From Lachnospiraceae bacterium (GTDB lineage: Bacteria; Bacillota; Clostridia; Lachnospirales; Lachnospiraceae), in assembly GCA_017634355.1 (NCBI GenBank), contig JAGBNO010000004.1, positions 1 to 35,257 on the forward strand: 35,257 bases of DNA, in the 5' to 3' direction. Below the pieces are notes generated by a model. It saw only the letters and a program-made list of their open reading frames with translations. It did no database searches and was not told the origin of the DNA. Below are positions 1 to 8,741 of the stretch, one piece after another. How positions within the stretch are numbered: position 1 is the first letter of the stretch; every line of letters begins with the position of its first letter. The translations under genes were made by a program, and so were the position numbers.

Positions 1-226
1 GTGGACATTTCTAAGGAGATAGACCGCCTTAAGAAAGAAGAGCTTCGGATGGATGGGGAATTAAAGCGTTCCCACGCCATGCTTTCAAATGAACGCTGTC
101 TATTTTGTCCTTGGGAGCCTTGGAAAGAAAGCGTTCATTTGAAAGCATGGCGTGGGAACGCTTTAATTCCCCATCCAGCCGAAGCTCTTCTTTCTTAAGG
201 CGGTCTATCTCCTTAGAAATGTCCAC
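1..226. repeat. 97-bp near-perfect inverted repeat (fold-back) at the window edge
   Basis: Bases 1-97 are the reverse complement of bases 130-226, with one mismatch (A at 49 opposite G at 178) and a 32-base spacer. The right arm is ordinary valS coding sequence read on the minus strand. The left arm is an inverted copy of it, so valS runs through the spacer and then into its own antisense. Arms this long and this similar next to a sequence end are typical of fold-back chimeras from amplification or of an assembly joining the two strands at a contig end. A true inverted duplication is the alternative. Confidence 0.95.
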
Positions 227-2680
227 CAGCTCCTTTAGCGGTATATAGAGAGAGGCCCTGCTGAGGACCACGGATACGTCGTCGTCCCTCACGCCCTCTT
301 TATTCCCGCTTATCCTCACTTCCCCTGCATTTACAAGTGAAGAAAAATAGAGCACGCCCTTCTCAAAGGTTTCCCTTACGGCGGCGTCCTCCGATACTAT
401 CGTAATGTCGGCTTTTTTGGAAGGAGCTACGTTCATTTCGCTGCGTACATTGCGTACTCCTTTTACTGCCTCTTTAATGAGCTCCAGTTCCTCTGCCTCC
501 GCCCTGAATATCCATTCGTCCCTATAGAGTGGCCAGTCCGATATCATTATGGACTCCGCTCCCTCTTCCCCGCTTTCTTCCCTTATGATGCTATATATGC
601 TCTCAGTCACAAAGGGCATATATGGATGCAGCAGCTTCAATGCCCCTGTCAGCACTGTCTTTAATGTCCATAGCGCGGCATTCTGCCTCTTTGCATCTTT
701 GGTATTGTAGAGCCTGGGCTTCACTATCTCTATATACCAGTCACAGAAGCTGTCCCAGATAAAGTCGTAGATCTTCTGGGCGGCTATGCCCAGCTCGAAC
801 TTCTCCATATTCTCCGTGACCTCTTTTACGGTCAGATTAAATGTATGGAGTATCCACTTATCAGGGTCTTCCAGCTCTCCAATCCCGCACTCTTCTATGG
901 TTTTCCCCTGCATATTCATGAGTATGAAGCGGGAGGCATTCCATATCTTATTGGCGAAGTTCCTTGAGGCCTCCACCCTGTCGTATGAAAAGCGCATGTC
1001 ATTTCCGGGTGCGTTTCCGGTGACCAGCGTGAAGCGCAGGGCATCCGCCCCGTACTTTTCTATGACCTCCAGCGGGTCTATGCCATTTCCCAGGGACTTA
1101 CTCATCTTCCTGCCCTGGCTGTCCCTTACAAGCCCATGGAATAGCACGGTCTTAAAGGGCTTTGCCCCCATGTGCTCATAGCCTGAGAAGACCATGCGTA
1201 TTACCCAGAAAAAGAGTATGTCATAGCCTGTGACAAGCACATCTGTAGGATAAAAGTATTTGAGGTCATCCGTCTCCTCCGGCCAGCCCAAGGTCGAGAA
1301 GGGCCAGAGTGCCGAAGAGAACCAGGTGTCCAGCGTATCCTCGTCCTGCCTTAGCTTCTTAGAACCGCATTTAGGGCATTCTACAGGGTCCTCCCTTGAA
1401 ACTATGACCTCTCCGCAGTCCTCGCAGTAGAAAGCGGGTATCCTGTGCCCCCACCAGAGCTGCCTGGATATGCACCAGTCACGTATATTATCTGTCCAGT
1501 TGAAATAGGACTTCTCCATGCGCTTGGGCACCAGGGCAATGTCGCCATTCCTGACCCCATCCGCCGCAGGGCCTATAAGTTCGTCCATCTTTACGAACCA
1601 CTGCTTCTTGACCATAGGCTCCACGGTAGTATGGCAGCGGTCATGGGTACCTACCTCATGGCTATAGTCCTCGACCTTCACCAATAGCCCCAGGGAATCC
1701 AGTTCCTTAACTATCTCTTTCCTCGCCTTGAGCGCCGGCATGCCGTTATATTTGCCGCCCGCCTCATTTATAGTGGCGTCGTCATTCATTATATTGACTA
1801 TGGGGAGGCTGTGCCTCTGCCCGACCTCAAAATCGTGGGGGTCGTGGCCTGGGGTAATCTTTACCACACCCGTCCCGAACTCCATGTCCACATATTCATC
1901 AGCTATAATGGGGATTTCTCTATTGACTATGGGGAGCAGGGCCTTTTTCCCTATGAGGTCTTTATACCTGTCATCCTCAGGATTTACTGCCACCGCCGTA
2001 TCTCCCAGCATGGTCTCAGGCCTGGTAGTGGCAAATTCTATATAGCGCTCCTCCCCCACTATTTTATATTTGATGTGCCACAGATGGGAAGACTGGGTTT
2101 CGTATGCCACCTCGGCATCAGATATGGTTGTCTGGCAGACAGGGCACCAGTTGACTATCTTATTCCCCTTATATATGAGGCCCTTTTCATAGAGCCGGCA
2201 GAAAACCTCCCGAACTGCCCTGGAGCAGCCCTCGTCCATGGTGAACCTCTCCCTGTCCCAGTCGCAGGATACGCCCAGCTTCTTGAACTGGGAAGAGATT
2301 ATGCCGCCGTACTCCTCTTTCCAGGCCCAGGCGCGCTTTAAGAATTCTTCGCGCCCAAGTTCTTCCTTATCTGTCCCCTCTTCCTTTAGTTTCTCTATAA
2401 TCTTCACTTCCGTGGCTATGGCCGCATGGTCCATGCCCGGCTGCCAGAGGGCATTAAAGCCCTGCATGCGCTTGAATCGTATGAGTATGTCCTGCAGCGT
2501 ATTGTCCAGGGCATGTCCCATGTGAAGCTTCCCCGTGATATTCGGAGGTGGCATTATTATGCAGTATGGCTTTTTAGAGTGATCCACATCCGCGTGAAAA
2601 TATTTCTTTTCTAACCATCCCCTGTAGATCTCTTCCTCCATCTCCTGGGGCTCGTATGTCTTCTTGAATTCTTTTTGCAT
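29..2680 (-). CDS. valS: Valyl-tRNA synthetase, C-terminus replaced by fold-back sequence
   Basis: Class Ia synthetase that charges tRNA-Val in the cytoplasm and edits misactivated threonine. The HIGH motif reads HMGH at about residues 54-57. The editing domain carries TTRPETMLGDTAVAV near residue 220. KMSKS lies at about 526-530 (counted from a GTG one codon upstream) and is followed by the anticodon-binding helical domain. CPVC and a CEDC...CPKC pair look like zinc-ribbon elements. The ATG at 2680 is chosen because an AGAGG box lies 5-6 bases upstream. The C-terminal tRNA-binding coiled coil begins normally (ISKEIDRLKKEELR), but after KAPKDKID the last 22 or so residues are encoded by the inverted repeat at 1-97 and are not native. 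The true 3' end of the gene is therefore missing here. Upstream is a strong promoter. The family identification is certain; the C-terminus is not. Confidence 0.95.
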   Translation of the reverse strand: MQKEFKKTYEPQEMEEEIYRGWLEKKYFHADVDHSKKPYCIIMPPPNITGKLHMGHALDNTLQDILIRFKRMQGFNALWQPGMDHAAIATEVKIIEKLKEEGTDKEELGREEFLKRAWAWKEEYGGIISSQFKKLGVSCDWDRERFTMDEGCSRAVREVFCRLYEKGLIYKGNKIVNWCPVCQTTISDAEVAYETQSSHLWHIKYKIVGEERYIEFATTRPETMLGDTAVAVNPEDDRYKDLIGKKALLPIVNREIPIIADEYVDMEFGTGVVKITPGHDPHDFEVGQRHSLPIVNIMNDDATINEAGGKYNGMPALKARKEIVKELDSLGLLVKVEDYSHEVGTHDRCHTTVEPMVKKQWFVKMDELIGPAADGVRNGDIALVPKRMEKSYFNWTDNIRDWCISRQLWWGHRIPAFYCEDCGEVIVSREDPVECPKCGSKKLRQDEDTLDTWFSSALWPFSTLGWPEETDDLKYFYPTDVLVTGYDILFFWVIRMVFSGYEHMGAKPFKTVLFHGLVRDSQGRKMSKSLGNGIDPLEVIEKYGADALRFTLVTGNAPGNDMRFSYDRVEASRNFANKIWNASRFILMNMQGKTIEECGIGELEDPDKWILHTFNLTVKEVTENMEKFELGIAAQKIYDFIWDSFCDWYIEIVKPRLYNTKDAKRQNAALWTLKTVLTGALKLLHPYMPFVTESIYSIIREESGEEGAESIMISDWPLYRDEWIFRAEAEELELIKEAVKGVRNVRSEMNVAPSKKADITIVSEDAAVRETFEKGVLYFSSLVNAGEVRISGNKEGVRDDDVSVVLSRASLYIPLKELVDISKEIDRLKKEELRLDGELKRSHAMLSNERFLSKAPKDKIDSVHLKAWRGNALIPHPSEALLS

Positions 2681-2738
2681 CACTACCTCTTTGTATTGCA
2701 GCTTTTACTCCACCTTGGAAAAAGCTATAGTCTTTTTA

Positions 2739-2767
2739 ATGATATATTCTGCAAATGTTTTTGTCAA
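2739..2767 (-). promoter_or_regulatory. Sigma-70/A promoter for valS
   Basis: On the minus strand TTGACA (2762-2767) is followed by a 17-base spacer and TATCAT (2739-2744), one mismatch from the consensus -10. Transcription would start about 50 bases before the valS ATG. That leaves no room for a T-box leader, which many Firmicute synthetase genes have. Confidence 0.8.
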
Positions 2768-2795
2768 AGAATTATGTAAACCTCGCCCTTTCCCG

Positions 2796-3581
2796 CTACA
2801 GCACCTTAAACGGAGAGCTCTCCCTAGATAGTACCACCTTAAGCCCAGGCAGTTTTTCCCTGAAGTAATTATTCATATAATTTATGAAGATATGCTCTAT
2901 GCCATAGTGCCCTGCGTCCACTATTGAGAGCCCCTGCATATTGGCATCTATTCCCTGGTGGTGGCTTATGTCCCCTGTTAACAGCACGTCCGCATTGAGC
3001 CCTATGGCATAGGGTATGCCAGAGCTCCCCGAACCCGGCAGCACTGCCACCCTCTCGACTATCTCAGACAGGTCCCCATATATGCGCGCGCTGTCCAGAT
3101 CAAACTTATGCTTGATAAAATCCGCAAATTCCTTTAGCGGCATGGCATTTTCCAGATTCCCTATGCGTCCGAAGCCCAGGGAGGCATCCTCCCTTTTAAG
3201 GCCCTCCAGAGTCTCTGTCTCATTTAACCCAATAATATCCGCCGCCGCTTTTCCCATGCAGTAGACATCGAAATTCGTATGCATGGCTATATAGGACAGG
3301 TCCCTCTTTACTAGCTCCATAACCCTCCTCGCCACAAAGTCTTCCGATACCACCTTTTTTAGCGGTGAAAATATCATAGGGTGGTGTGTCAATAAAAGGT
3401 CCGCCCCGCTTTCCAGCGCATCGTCTATGGCCTCATCAGTAGCATCCAGGGCAATAAATACCGTGCCCACCTTTTTTTCCGGCCTGCCTACAAGAAGGCC
3501 CACATTGTCCCAGCTTTCAGCTCCCGAAAAGGGTGCCAGCATGTCCAGTCTTTCTATTATGTCACTAACCCTTAAGCTCAT
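2796..3581 (-). CDS. Nif3-like dinuclear metal-centre hexameric protein
   Basis: 261-residue member of the Nif3/YqfO/YbgI family (DUF34), toroidal proteins with a two-metal site and an uncertain physiological role; some family members have been linked to GTP cyclohydrolase I-type annotations. LLLTHHPMIFSPLKK at residues 62-76 gives the first metal-binding His pair (H66, H67). ISHHQ and the C-terminal DAGHYGIEHIF segment supply the remaining ligands expected for the family. The length matches the short Firmicute form without the PII-like insertion. Its ATG overlaps the TrmK stop in an ATGA, so the two are translationally coupled. This pairing is conserved next to rpoD in Firmicutes. Identification is confident; function is not assigned by the sequence. 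Confidence 0.93.
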   Translation of the reverse strand: MSLRVSDIIERLDMLAPFSGAESWDNVGLLVGRPEKKVGTVFIALDATDEAIDDALESGADLLLTHHPMIFSPLKKVVSEDFVARRVMELVKRDLSYIAMHTNFDVYCMGKAAADIIGLNETETLEGLKREDASLGFGRIGNLENAMPLKEFADFIKHKFDLDSARIYGDLSEIVERVAVLPGSGSSGIPYAIGLNADVLLTGDISHHQGIDANMQGLSIVDAGHYGIEHIFINYMNNYFREKLPGLKVVLSRESSPFKVL

Positions 3582-4264
3582 AGTGCGTTAAGTGCCTCCT
3601 TTGCGAGTTGCAGCCTCTCATCAAAATGCCGCGCGGCTTCTCCTGACAGCTTTCCAGAGGAAAGCAGCCTTTCTGCAGTGCTTATATCATTTCCTATAAG
3701 TAATGACAGGGCTTCCCTGCTGCCGCTATCCACATGGCGCCCATAATATAGCTCTGCCTCAGAATAGGGAAACTTTTCCGGCTTCTTTTCCGCCAGCATG
3801 AGGGGATAATATTTTCCATTCTCTTCCACCAGCTTCTCCAGCAAAATGGAGAAACCCTCCCCCAGGAGACATCTCCGGAAGAGGGCTATTTCGGACTGCG
3901 GCCCCAATATGAAAGTCTTTATCCCATCCATTACAGGATTGGGTGCGGAAAGAAGTATATGCAGTATGGTCTTCCCGCCCATGCCCGCTATGAGGGCCGT
4001 ATCCACTCCATGCTCACTCTTTAGCCCTTCCATTCCATCGCACTCGATAAAAATGATCTTATCGTCCATAGCCATGGACCTCGCATTTTCGAGTGCCCTA
4101 TCCAATGGGCCCCTATTTATATCGAGGCAAAAGGCCTTTTTTATACATCCCCTCTCTATGAGGCTCAAGGGAATAAACCCGTGGTCACAGCCCACATCTG
4201 CAAGGACTGCGCCTAAGGGCACCATTTCCGAGAGCGCATGCAGGCGTTTGGATAATTTAATCAA
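3578..4264 (-). CDS. trmK: tRNA (adenine(22)-N1)-methyltransferase TrmK
   Basis: 228-residue Rossmann-fold, SAM-dependent methyltransferase expected to methylate N1 of A22 in the D-arm of tRNA. The SAM-binding motif I is visible as [12 protein letters not shown] at residues 22-33, with an acidic residue at the end of the next strand ([12 protein letters not shown]) and the AGMGGKTI motif near residue 94. The start is a TTG at 4264 that lies inside the last codons of rpoD. The N-terminus MIKLSKRL aligns with the usual start of the family, which supports TTG over the next internal ATG. It overlaps rpoD by 8 bases and nif3 by 4, so it is part of a coupled rpoD-trmK-nif3 unit. Confidence 0.93.
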   Translation of the reverse strand: MIKLSKRLHALSEMVPLGAVLADVGCDHGFIPLSLIERGCIKKAFCLDINRGPLDRALENARSMAMDDKIIFIECDGMEGLKSEHGVDTALIAGMGGKTILHILLSAPNPVMDGIKTFILGPQSEIALFRRCLLGEGFSILLEKLVEENGKYYPLMLAEKKPEKFPYSEAELYYGRHVDSGSREALSLLIGNDISTAERLLSSGKLSGEAARHFDERLQLAKEALNAL

Positions 4265-5375
4265 GATAGTCCTTTAGCTTCCTGCTCCTGCTGGGGTGGC
4301 GGAGCTTCCGCAGGGCCTTGGCCTCTATCTGCCTTATTCTCTCCCTCGTCACCTTGAACTCCTTGCCAACCTCTTCCAGCGTGCGGGCCCTTCCGTCGTC
4401 CAGCCCGAACCTCAGGCGCAGCACCTTCTGCTCCCTTTCCGTCAAGGTCTCCAGCACCTCGTGCAGCTGCTCCCTAAGCAGGGTAAAGGCCGCCGCATCT
4501 GCGGGCACTGGCACCTGCTCATCCTGTATGAAATCGCCCAGATGCGAATCCTCCTCCTCACCTATGGGCGTCTCCAGAGACACAGGCTCCTGGGAAATCT
4601 TCAGTATCTCCCTCACCCTCTCTGACGACATATTCATCTCTTTCGCTATCTCATCCGGGGTAGGCTCCCTGCCCAGTTCCTGCAAAAGCTGTCTGGATAC
4701 GCGTATGAGCTTATTGATGGTCTCCACCATGTGTACAGGTATTCTTATGGTGCGGGCCTGGTCTGCTATGGCCCTGGTTATAGCCTGTCTTATCCACCAT
4801 GTGGCGTATGTGGAGAACTTGTAGCCTTTCCTGTAATCAAATTTCTCCACAGCCTTTATAAGCCCCAGGTTCCCCTCCTGTATAAGGTCCAGGAAAAGCA
4901 TGCCCCTTCCCACATAGCGTTTTGCTATGCTAACTACCAGCCTTAAGTTGGCCTCGGCGAGCTTCTTTCTGGCCTCCTGGTCCCCCAGCTCCATCCTCTT
5001 TGCCAGGTCTATCTCTTCATCCGCAGTGAGGAGGGAGACCTTGCCTATTTCCTTTAGGTACATGCGTACAGGGTCTTCCAGTGACACATTTTCGGGAACT
5101 GTAATATCGAAATTCTCCAGATCCGGATCTTCTTCATCGTCCACATCCAAATCCGGCTCCGCCTCGTCCATGTCATCTTCCTCATGGATCTTCAAAAGCT
5201 CTATGCCGTTCTGCTCCATGGTCTCCAGCACCCTGTCGTACTGCTCTTCTCCCAGGGTAAGCCCTGAAAAAAAGTCATGGATCTCGGCGTCCTCCAGCAC
5301 ACCCTTCTTCTTTTTCCCAAGTTCCACGAGGTCTTTCAGCTTTTCTTCAAAAAGGGCCTGTTCCTTTTCGTCCAT
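4257..5375 (-). CDS. rpoD: Primary RNA polymerase sigma factor (sigma A / RpoD)
   Basis: 372-residue housekeeping sigma factor that directs core polymerase to TTGACA/TATAAT promoters. After a region 1.1-like acidic N-terminus come region 1.2, region 2 ([17 protein letters not shown] and the aromatic [13 protein letters not shown] stretch that melts and reads the -10 element), region 3 ([15 protein letters not shown]) and region 4.2 ([22 protein letters not shown], the -35 helix-turn-helix), ending in [18 protein letters not shown]. The ATG follows an AGGAGG box at ideal spacing. The start lies 9 bases after the dnaG stop, the usual dnaG-rpoD arrangement. The consensus promoters found elsewhere in the window fit this factor. 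Confidence 0.98.
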   Translation of the reverse strand: MDEKEQALFEEKLKDLVELGKKKKGVLEDAEIHDFFSGLTLGEEQYDRVLETMEQNGIELLKIHEEDDMDEAEPDLDVDDEEDPDLENFDITVPENVSLEDPVRMYLKEIGKVSLLTADEEIDLAKRMELGDQEARKKLAEANLRLVVSIAKRYVGRGMLFLDLIQEGNLGLIKAVEKFDYRKGYKFSTYATWWIRQAITRAIADQARTIRIPVHMVETINKLIRVSRQLLQELGREPTPDEIAKEMNMSSERVREILKISQEPVSLETPIGEEEDSHLGDFIQDEQVPVPADAAAFTLLREQLHEVLETLTEREQKVLRLRFGLDDGRARTLEEVGKEFKVTRERIRQIEAKALRKLRHPSRSRKLKDYLD

Positions 5376-5384
5376 TCTTTCCTC

Positions 5385-7175
5385 CTAAAGTGATATGCCT
5401 ATCTTGCTCAGCTTTTCTATGAGCTGTTTTTCCTTAACTACCCTGGCTAATGGATCCATTCCGTCATTCGGAACAGCTTCCGTCCCCGACCCCAGCCTGT
5501 CAAGCGAGGCCCTCTTCACCCTGGATACCAGTTCCGTGAGGGCTTTTTCCTTCTCTGTCCCCTGTAAAGCACGGCCCAGCCTTGTGTGGAATAGCTCTGC
5601 CACCTTTTTCTGATCCTCAGGCTCCTCAAAACGGTTCACAATGACGGCCGGCTTGAATTCTCCCCTGTCCATCTGGTTAAAAAGTATTTCTGCCGCCATC
5701 CTGTAGAGCCCTTCAGAAAAGTCGTCAGAACTTAAGTACTGCCTTACGGCCGGATATATCTCCTGTTCATCACTTATCCAGGTTAAAAGAAGCTTCTCTG
5801 CTTTCAAAAGGGCGTTCTCTTTTTTCCCGGACTCCTTTTCCCCTCCATCAGGCCTGATCCTTATAGGCTCTATGCCTGCGCCGCTTAAGGCACTGGACAG
5901 CCTCTCTTCATCTACTGCCCTCTTGAAGGCGTCAGAGGATATCATATATTCGGCCGCTACTGCCTCTAAATAATTATTCCTCTTTAATTCATCGTCTACG
6001 GCGGAAAGCCGCCTGGCCACCGCCCTTTCGAAACGGGTCCGCCCCTCAGGGTCCTTAAGGTCATACATATCCCGCATCAGGTGGATTTCAAAGTTCAAGC
6101 TATTCTCAGCGCTGTCGAGACGCTTTTGAAATTCCTCCCGCCCCAGGTTTAAAATGAATTCGTCCGGGTCTTTATAGGGCTTTAAATCCACCACCCTTGC
6201 CGAGATGCCGCTTTTCTCCAATATGGGTATGGCCCTGAGCGCCGCCTTCCTGCCGGCCCCGTCCGCATCATAGCATAGCCTCACTTCCTCGGTATAGTGC
6301 CTTAGCTCGCTCGCATGCCCCTCCGTAAAAGCAGTGCCAAGTGAGGCCACCGCCTCCGAAAAGCCGGACTGGTGCAGGCTTATCACATCCATATAGCCCT
6401 CGCAGGCTATTAAATAGCCCTTTTTAGACCTCTTGGCGGAATGTAGCCCGTATAGCGTGCGGCTCTTATTAAAAATATCAGTCTCAGGGGAATTCAAGTA
6501 CTTCGGCTCCCCGTCCCCCATGACCCTGCCGCCAAAGGCTATGACCCTCTGCCTCTTGTCCATAATGGGAAAGATGACCCTATTCCAGAATCTGTCCCGC
6601 ACTCCCCTCTTTTCACTTATATTGGCCAGCCCCGCCCTATCCAGCTCCTCGTCGGTATAGCCCTTTTCCCTAAGGTATGCGCAGAGTTCGCTTTTCTGGC
6701 CGGCATATCCCAGCCCGAAGTGCTTTAATGTCTCCCCCGTAAGCCTCCTCTTCCTGAAATAATCCAGCCCCAGCCTGCCCTCAGGCGATCTTAAATACTT
6801 ATAATAGAATACTGCGGCTTCCTTATGTATGCTATAGAGCCTCTCCCTTATGCCGGCATTTCTCCGCCCTGCGGGGTCTTCTGTCTCCGGCAGGCTTACC
6901 CCCGCCATGGCCGCCAGGCTCTGTACGGCCTCCGGAAAACTCAGGTCCTCATAATTCATGAGGAAGCTTATAACATCCCCTCCCGCGCCACAGCCAAAGC
7001 AGTGGTACATCTGTTTGTCAGGGGATACATGGAAAGAGGGCGTCTTTTCATTATGGAAGGGGCACAGCCCCACATAGCTATTCCCCCTTTTCTTCAAGGA
7101 CACAGCCCTGCCTATGACATCCACTATATCTATCCTGGACTGTACATCGTCCACTACTTCACTAGGATAAAACAT
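5385..7175 (-). CDS. dnaG: DNA primase
   Basis: 596-residue bacterial primase that lays RNA primers at the replication fork together with DnaB helicase. The CHC2 zinc ribbon has C38, H41, C59 and C62 (CPFHNEKTPSFHV...YHCFGCG). The TOPRIM catalytic domain follows, with its glutamate in IACEGYMDVI (E259) and the metal-binding YDADGAGRKA motif near residues 305-314. The C-terminal part (about 450-596) is the more variable helicase-binding domain. The start follows a GGAGGG box seven bases away. It lies 31 bases downstream of dgt and is followed by rpoD. Confidence 0.98.
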   Translation of the reverse strand: MFYPSEVVDDVQSRIDIVDVIGRAVSLKKRGNSYVGLCPFHNEKTPSFHVSPDKQMYHCFGCGAGGDVISFLMNYEDLSFPEAVQSLAAMAGVSLPETEDPAGRRNAGIRERLYSIHKEAAVFYYKYLRSPEGRLGLDYFRKRRLTGETLKHFGLGYAGQKSELCAYLREKGYTDEELDRAGLANISEKRGVRDRFWNRVIFPIMDKRQRVIAFGGRVMGDGEPKYLNSPETDIFNKSRTLYGLHSAKRSKKGYLIACEGYMDVISLHQSGFSEAVASLGTAFTEGHASELRHYTEEVRLCYDADGAGRKAALRAIPILEKSGISARVVDLKPYKDPDEFILNLGREEFQKRLDSAENSLNFEIHLMRDMYDLKDPEGRTRFERAVARRLSAVDDELKRNNYLEAVAAEYMISSDAFKRAVDEERLSSALSGAGIEPIRIRPDGGEKESGKKENALLKAEKLLLTWISDEQEIYPAVRQYLSSDDFSEGLYRMAAEILFNQMDRGEFKPAVIVNRFEEPEDQKKVAELFHTRLGRALQGTEKEKALTELVSRVKRASLDRLGSGTEAVPNDGMDPLARVVKEKQLIEKLSKIGISL

Positions 7176-7206
7176 GGCCAGTCCCTCCGGCGGGCAGAAT
7201 CCATTC

Positions 7207-8217
7207 CTACTTCACTATCCAGGGGTTGGGCAGGAATAGCTCATTATAAATCCCCAGGGCGTAGTGGTCAGTCATGGAAGAGACAAAGTCAGCCACCACC
7301 CTCTCCGTCTTTTCGCCCATGTCATTTATAAATCTCCTATACTCTGCCGGCAGCTCTTCAGGGGATTTCAAATAGTAGAGGTACAGTGTCTCTACCAGTC
7401 TTTCTGCCTTCCCCTCCTGCCCCTTGGCAACGGGATCCGTGTAGATATTCTGGAACATCCAGGCCCTGAGCTCCAGCATGGCCTTTTCCACAGCATCTGA
7501 CATCATTATATCATCTTTTCCCTGACTGTGGGCAATGATATCGTGAATAAGCCTGTCCAGCCTTTCCCCCGTAGTCTCTCCTATAATGGAAGAAATGGAC
7601 TCCGGCACCCTGTCACTATGGAGTATGCCAGCCCTCACGGCATCATCCATGTCATGATGCATATAGGCCATTTTGTCTGCGAATCTGACTATGCGCCCCT
7701 CCAGAGTAGCAGGCCTCTTGGAAAGCCCATGGTTTAAGATCCCATCCCTCACTTCTTCCGTAAGGTTTAGCCCCTCGCCATCCTTTTCCAAAAAATCCAC
7801 TACCCGTACCGACTGCCGCTCATGGTCAAAACCCAAAGTGCATACGCGGTTTAGCGCCCTTTCTCCCGCATGCCCAAAGGGAGTATGCCCCAGATCATGC
7901 CCCAGCGCTATAGCTTCTGTCAGGTCCTCATTCAGCGAGAGGGAACGGGCTATGGTCCTCGCAATCTGTGAGACCTCCAGGGTATGCGTCAGCCTGGTCC
8001 TGTAGTGGTCTCCCTCAGGAATAAGAAATACCTGTGTCTTGTCCTTCAGCCGCCTGAAAGCCTTGCTGTGCAGAATCCTGTCCCTGTCACGCTGGTAGAC
8101 CGGACGAAGATCGTCCTCTGTATCCCTCTTTATGCGTCCCTTGCTATTTTTTGACAGCTGCGCATAAGGGCTGAAGGTCTTTTCTTCCTGTTCTTCAAGC
8201 CTCTCTCTGATCGTCAT
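7207..8217 (-). CDS. dGTP triphosphohydrolase-like HD-domain protein
   Basis: 336 residues, of the deoxyguanosinetriphosphate triphosphohydrolase-like group (COG0232), which remove triphosphate from dNTPs. The HD domain is complete: RTRLTHTLEVSQIA gives H78, the HD pair sits at H107-D108 in ALGHDLGHTPFGHAGE, and a later DKMAYMHHDMDDA segment supplies the last metal-binding Asp. An N-terminal FRRLKDKTQVFLIPEGDHYRTR motif is typical. The length agrees with the short form common in Gram-positive bacteria. An AGGA box lies about 11 bases before the ATG, a rather long spacing. It is the gene immediately upstream of dnaG, a conserved clostridial neighbour. The gene symbol dgt is used for this family, but true dGTP specificity cannot be seen. 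Confidence 0.92.
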   Translation of the reverse strand: MTIRERLEEQEEKTFSPYAQLSKNSKGRIKRDTEDDLRPVYQRDRDRILHSKAFRRLKDKTQVFLIPEGDHYRTRLTHTLEVSQIARTIARSLSLNEDLTEAIALGHDLGHTPFGHAGERALNRVCTLGFDHERQSVRVVDFLEKDGEGLNLTEEVRDGILNHGLSKRPATLEGRIVRFADKMAYMHHDMDDAVRAGILHSDRVPESISSIIGETTGERLDRLIHDIIAHSQGKDDIMMSDAVEKAMLELRAWMFQNIYTDPVAKGQEGKAERLVETLYLYYLKSPEELPAEYRRFINDMGEKTERVVADFVSSMTDHYALGIYNELFLPNPWIVK

Positions 8218-8249
8218 GGCATTTTGTATCCTAAAATGTTTGCAACTAT

Positions 8250-8627
8250 TCAGCTCATGAAAAGTTCCAGAGGATTCCTGCGGTAAAGCTTTATGAGCCA
8301 GCCTATAGCCATTATAAAGGCAGATGAAATAGGTATGACAAGAAAGGGCCAGAGCAGGAGCTTTTCAAATAGCAGTTCCCTGCTTATTCCTATGCCCCTG
8401 CGGTAAATTCCAAGATCCCCTGCGCTTATTATCAAAAGCACTATATAGGGATGCCAGAAAAAGAGCGAAGAATCCTCCTGGCCTCCATAGTGCAGCACCA
8501 CCGCCGCAATGAGCCCTATCAGCACCAAAAAGAAAAATAATGATCTCAGGGAGGGCCTCCGCCTCATGATAAGCCCTAAGAGCAGCGCCGCTGCTATGCC
8601 CTCTCCCGCCGCAGCCCTCAAGTCCAA
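8250..8627 (-). CDS. Small hypothetical membrane protein
   Basis: 125 residues with about three or four hydrophobic segments: roughly 8-22, 29-47 (LFFFLVLIGLIAAVVL), 58-71 (PYIVLLIISAGDLG) and 92-113. A basic MRRRPSLR loop follows the first. I recognise no family. The start is a TTG at 8627 preceded by TAGGAG six bases away, so translation looks real. It ends 32 bases before dgt and may be the first gene of the dgt-dnaG-rpoD operon, since a terminator separates it from tsf upstream. No function is proposed. Confidence 0.65.
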   Translation of the reverse strand: MDLRAAAGEGIAAALLLGLIMRRRPSLRSLFFFLVLIGLIAAVVLHYGGQEDSSLFFWHPYIVLLIISAGDLGIYRRGIGISRELLFEKLLLWPFLVIPISSAFIMAIGWLIKLYRRNPLELFMS

Positions 8628-8678
8628 CTATCGCTCCTATAACCGGGGTCTGCCGCGAATGTCACGGCGATCCCTAGA

Positions 8679-8708
8679 TAGAAAGGCCTCCGGCTTAACC
8701 GAAGGCCT
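8679..8708 (-). terminator. Intrinsic terminator after tsf
   Basis: On the minus strand AGGCCTTCGG and CCGGAGGCCT (8699-8708 and 8684-8693) pair across a 5-base loop and are followed by TTTCT. It lies 33 bases past the tsf stop and closes the rpsB-tsf transcript. Confidence 0.8.
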
Positions 8709-8741
8709 CATCTCTTGGCTCTCTGCAGCTTTTAAAGCTGT

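Noticed and set aside
1..198. A 65-codon plus-strand frame at the left edge
   Set aside because: It is the antisense copy of valS created by the inverted repeat and simply repeats the ValS C-terminal sequence.
2684..2795. T-box leader for valS
   Set aside because: The promoter lies only about 50 bases from the start codon and no T-box sequence or antiterminator is visible.
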